Shown: piece after piece, positions 41,057 through 42,346 of the stretch
Numbering within the stretch: position 1 is the stretch's first letter
How the letters are laid out: every line of letters starts with the position of its first letter
Source: Candidatus Woesearchaeota archaeon
GTDB taxonomy: Archaea; Nanobdellota; Nanobdellia; SCGC-AAA011-G17; PNOQ01
Length of the DNA: 42,346 bases
Direction of reading: 5' to 3'
Assembly: GCA_018663865.1 (NCBI GenBank)
Contig: JABJPM010000017.1
Coordinates: 1 to 42,346, forward strand
Notes under the pieces: generated by a model
Seen by the model: the letters and a program-made list of their open reading frames with translations, nothing else
Databases searched by the model: none
Told to the model about the DNA's origin: nothing
Made by a program: the position numbers and the translations under genes

Positions 41057-41359
41057 TCATATCTTTATAATTCCTCGAATCTTAGAAACCAAATCTTCCT
41101 TCCCAAGGGGCATATCTTTAAATTTATGTGTACTGATTGGGTGAGTCCCACGTTTTAATAATTTCTCTGTTTCTCGTTTAGATTTAGGAGTATGGGAAAC
41201 TTGGAAATAATATGTCCCTTTGCCATAGGATGCGACAACATCTGCCTTGTGATATCCGCAATCCTCTTCCCTAGTGGCCATCCTAGCAGAGACGCCATTC
41301 AATGAATTCGCTAATTCGCAAACATATCTTTCGTCCCAATTATTATGGCCATATTTCAT
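41057..41359 (-). CDS. Hypothetical protein with nuclease-like core pattern
   Basis: A 100-residue protein, MKYGHNNWDERYVCELANSL. The order HKADVVASYGKGTYYFQVSHTPKS, an Asp strand followed by a Gln-x-Ser strand, recalls the D...(E/Q)xK core of PD-(D/E)XK nucleases, but the Lys is replaced by Ser, so I do not assign activity. ATG 41359 is selected because TATATAAA (41381-41388) is centred 25.5 nt upstream; the frame is open further but that part would precede the transcript start. Confidence 0.6.
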   Translation of the reverse strand: MKYGHNNWDERYVCELANSLNGVSARMATREEDCGYHKADVVASYGKGTYYFQVSHTPKSKRETEKLLKRGTHPISTHKFKDMPLGKEDLVSKIRGIIKI

Positions 41360-41380
41360 AGTATAATCTAGAAAAAATAT

Positions 41381-41388
41381 TATATAAA
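41381..41388 (-). promoter_or_regulatory. TATA box
   Basis: TATATAAA (plus-strand reading) is centred 25.5 nt from ATG 41359. Confidence 0.55.
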
Positions 41389-41511
41389 TGTTTCCATTTT
41401 GACTACTTCCCAGAAATAACACTATATCAAATAAATATTACAATCAAAAACTAAAAAATTCAATCAAAATCAAAATCAAAATCGAAATTTAAGATACATT
41501 TTTATACATTT

Positions 41512-41544
41512 TTCCAATAAGGTCAGTTATTGATTCCAATAAGG
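41512..41544. repeat. TTCCAATAAGG direct repeat upstream of the recombinase
   Basis: Two exact 11-bp copies (41512-41522 and 41534-41544) are spaced 22 bp apart, two helical turns, in the leader region of the serine recombinase gene. It could be a regulator site or a recombination-associated site. Confidence 0.6.
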
Positions 41545-41594
41545 GTTCCCTTAATAGAATCTAAAATCGTAAAATATGCCAAATTCAACCAAAA

Positions 41595-42346
41595 ATGGTC
41601 GAAAATAAATTAAAAACTGCAATCTATGTAAGGGTATCTACCGATGAACAAGCAAAAGAGGGGATCTCAATATCTGCTCAAATCGATAGGTGTCAAAACT
41701 ATTGCAAAGCGCGATCTTGGAAAGTAATTAATATTTATACTGATGCAGGATATTCTGCTGGTTCAATGAAGCGTCCAGCCGTCCAACAATTATTTCAAGA
41801 TCTACGTGAAAATAAATTTGAAAATATTTTAGTCTATAAATTTGATAGGTTCTCGAGAAATGTCAGAGACTTAATAACTTTTTTAGATAATCTGAAAGCT
41901 CAAGAAGTAAATTTTACATCTGTTACGGAAAATATAGATACTACGACTGCAATGGGGGAAGCATTTTTTCAGATGATTGGTGTTTTTGCACAATTGGAGA
42001 GGGGGATGGTAAAAGAACGAGTAAAGTTAGCATTCGATAAGAAAATTAGCGATGGAGAATCATTAAGTCGTGCACCAAAAGGATATATGTATAATAATGG
42101 GAAATTAATCGTCGACAAAAAAAATTCAAACGAAATAAAACAAATTTTTGATATGAGGGCGGCAGGAATACATTATAAAATAATCTCGGACAAATTCAAT
42201 ATTCCCATATCTACATTGTATAACATAATAAAAAATCCAACCTATGCTGGAAAAATAAAGTATAATGGTGAAATATATGAGGGAACTCATAGCGCAATCA
42301 TAGATCCCGCATTATTCAACAATCTAAATCCCTTGCAATCTATAAA
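41595..42346 (+). CDS. Large serine recombinase, C-terminus cut by window edge
   Basis: I read an open frame of about 250 codons from ATG 41595 to the right edge. The resolvase-type catalytic domain has YVRVSTDEQ (nucleophile Ser15), the DAGYSAGSMKRP segment, and YKFDRFSRN. The helix E region QMIGVFAQLERGMVKERV is followed by the recombinase domain (about 155-225: APKGYMYNNGK ... ILYNIIKNPTYAGK-like). This is the integrase type used by phages, plasmids and integrative elements. The missing C-terminus prevents a check of the zinc/coiled-coil region. No transposase or second integrase is visible. Confidence 0.9.
   Translation, partial: MVENKLKTAIYVRVSTDEQAKEGISISAQIDRCQNYCKARSWKVINIYTDAGYSAGSMKRPAVQQLFQDLRENKFENILVYKFDRFSRNVRDLITFLDNLKAQEVNFTSVTENIDTTTAMGEAFFQMIGVFAQLERGMVKERVKLAFDKKISDGESLSRAPKGYMYNNGKLIVDKKNSNEIKQIFDMRAAGIHYKIISDKFNIPISTLYNIIKNPTYAGKIKYNGEIYEGTHSAIIDPALFNNLNPLQSI

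Noticed and set aside
1-42346. Insertion sequences or transposases
   Set aside because: No transposase-like protein or terminal inverted repeats with target duplications were seen; the serine recombinase is the only mobility gene.

Overview
This window is AT-rich archaeal chromosome. It encodes archaeal PolD (DP1 and DP2), Orc1/Cdc6, RadA, a zinc-finger RPA, the Hef helicase-nuclease, the proteasome-activating ATPase PAN and aEF-1beta. Promoters are of the archaeal TATA type. Compact genes, ATGA overlaps, many tiny membrane proteins and low GC suggest a DPANN-type genome of the Woesearchaeota/Pacearchaeota sort. That placement is inference; no rRNA or tRNA gene was seen.

Layout. Positions 1-3025 hold anchored surface proteins and a small HExxH protein. 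Positions 3076-8138 hold a prepilin peptidase, an aEF-1beta/zinc-ribbon pair, a RadA operon, a cyclophilin operon, a YdjM/DUF457 membrane protein and RPA. Positions 8211-20660 form a large type IV filament island. It has a secretion ATPase (15672-17966), a double-length platform protein (13544-15688), eleven consecutive small anchored proteins of which most carry class III (pilin-like) N-termini (8211-13512), two coiled-coil cytosolic proteins transcribed divergently (18053-19049), and a tandem family of three related membrane proteins (19057-20660). The peptidase at 3076 is the obvious processing enzyme for the pilin-like proteins.

Positions 20702-29313 are housekeeping and membrane genes: a PRC-barrel protein, a TraB-like protein, a site-2-protease homologue with a broken active site, Hef, an M64-like surface peptidase, ThpR, a 32-residue microprotein next to PAN, an anchored OB-fold protein and a TctA/DUF112 transporter. 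Positions 29319-35536 are orc1/cdc6-polB(DP1)-polC(DP2), an operon linked by abutting or overlapping start and stop codons.

Upstream of orc1/cdc6, 35537-35995 looks like a replication origin: two inverted origin-recognition-box-like elements flank very AT-rich simple repeats. From 35996 to the right edge the content is accessory-like: small membrane proteins, a second PRC-barrel protein, a membrane-anchored JAMM protein, three winged-helix-type proteins with striking DNA repeats around them, and a truncated large serine recombinase at the edge.

A recurrent feature is promoter geometry. Many genes have a TATA box centred 25-27 nt before the start codon, which implies leaderless mRNAs and fixes several start choices. 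At 3047-3054 a single palindromic TATA box lies exactly midway between two divergent start codons.
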